This document shows positions 63,122-64,000 of a stretch of DNA of 64,000 bases, one piece after another. The translations under genes and the position numbers were made by a program. The stretch's first letter is position 1. Each line of letters begins with the position of its first letter. The stretch covers positions 24,103,063-24,167,062 of the forward strand of contig CM037472.1 in assembly GCA_021014325.1 (NCBI GenBank), read 5' to 3'. The notes beneath the pieces were generated by a model. It was given only the letters and a program-made list of their open reading frames with translations, searched no databases and had not been told where the DNA came from. This stretch comes from Plazaster borealis. Taxonomy: Eukaryota; Echinodermata; Asteroidea; Forcipulatida; Labidiasteridae.

Positions 63122-63710
63122 TCAGTCTTGATATTTCCACTAATCCTATAAACCCCCAACACAATGGCTAAATAACAATTGCAGAAAACACTGCAGCGAG
63201 TAGTAGTACAGATTGCACAGCGCTAATAAATACACCCCCTGAATTCTGACTTTCGGTGGGGGAAAACAGAGCAACCACCGCAGCTTCACGACGCCCCCTT
63301 AAAATGAGTTGTTTAATTTACAAAGCCGCAGAGTCGTGCTTTCAGAATCAATTAGTATTTGTGCATCTTTAATGCTGTTGTCTGTGGTGGCTGATGCTTT
63401 GGGCAATATTATCATCATAGACAGGCCGTTCTACCAAGTTAATTAATGTGCACACATCATGATTATAGTCCAAAGCAGACGGGTTTTGATACTACCACAC
63501 AGCGTACAACACACAGGGCCCTAAACTCTGCATGAACACACTATTTAATACCAGTTTGACAATACTTGCTGTACATGTACCATGTCTCTTCAATTACTGT
63601 AATTACAATTTGGGCGTACTTGGTCAATCTAAAATTGAAAAAGCCATTTTGTTTTATTTACTAGCGTATACAAGTGAATGGCAAGTTGTATTCAGTATAG
63701 TTTGTCTTAA

Positions 63711-64000
63711 AGGCACTGTACACTATATTGGTAAGTTCAAAAAACACAAATGTTCACAGATTCACACATAACTTACATGATTTAAAGCAAGTACATGTAA
63801 TGGTAGAAAGGGTTCCTTAAAATATTTCTGCCTAAAATGCTATCGTTTATGAGACATGAGTAAAACAATAGTTTTTATCACGCGTGATAATTTGAAAAAA
63901 ACAGAAAACACATAAGGTCTCTTTTCACTATTTTCTCGTGACCTCGATGACCAATTGAGCTCAAACTTTCACAGGTTTGTTTGTTCATGCATTGTTGAAT
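63711..64000. mobile_element. MITE, AAAGGCACTGTACAC family, cut by window end
   Basis: It starts AAAGGCACTGTACACTATAT and contains GACCAATTGAGCTCAAACTT and TTTCACAGGTTTGTTTGTTC. The right end is outside the window. Confidence 0.75.

Overview
This window is animal nuclear DNA with intron-split genes. It is AT-rich and full of short palindromic transposons and tRNA-derived SINEs. The gene sequences and the repeat families suggest an echinoderm, probably a sea star; that placement is an inference from recognised repeat styles, not from a search. There are no operons, CRISPR arrays or bacterial features. Most long open frames here are intronic or transposon noise.

Four protein genes could be rebuilt exon by exon. 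(1) CLPTM1, + strand, 289-6324: the last seven coding exons; the 5' part lies left of the window. (2) RFESD, a small Rieske iron-sulfur protein, - strand, 12629-16058: apparently complete, four coding exons, 158 residues. (3) A RING finger protein, + strand, 17159-20925: complete, four coding exons, 258 residues, divergent from RFESD across about 1.1 kb of shared upstream DNA. (4) BPNT1, the lithium-sensitive 3'(2'),5'-bisphosphate nucleotidase, - strand, 31963-38846: the last six coding exons; the exon for roughly the first 40 residues was not found. Gene pairs 1/2 and 3/4 converge; 2/3 diverge.

The rest is intron and intergenic DNA. 6.3-12.6 kb holds the CLPTM1 3' region, MITEs, a SINE and a broken Ty3/gypsy relic. 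21-32 kb has palindromic elements in otherwise featureless AT-rich DNA. 39-64 kb has no gene I can support; it contains SINEs, LINE tails, several hAT-like families, one palindrome inside an element inside another element, and a CRE next to an RFX-type X-box near 50.2 kb.

The genes have unrelated cell roles: an ER membrane trafficking protein, an iron-sulfur protein, a likely ubiquitin ligase and a nucleotide phosphatase. Nothing suggests a shared pathway. The most unusual signals are a dispersed repeat carrying a perfect histone-mRNA-type stem-loop, MITEs with 5-bp target duplications and hAT-like ends, a C-rich minisatellite just inside the RING gene, and an exact 48-bp in-frame duplication in that gene's last exon.
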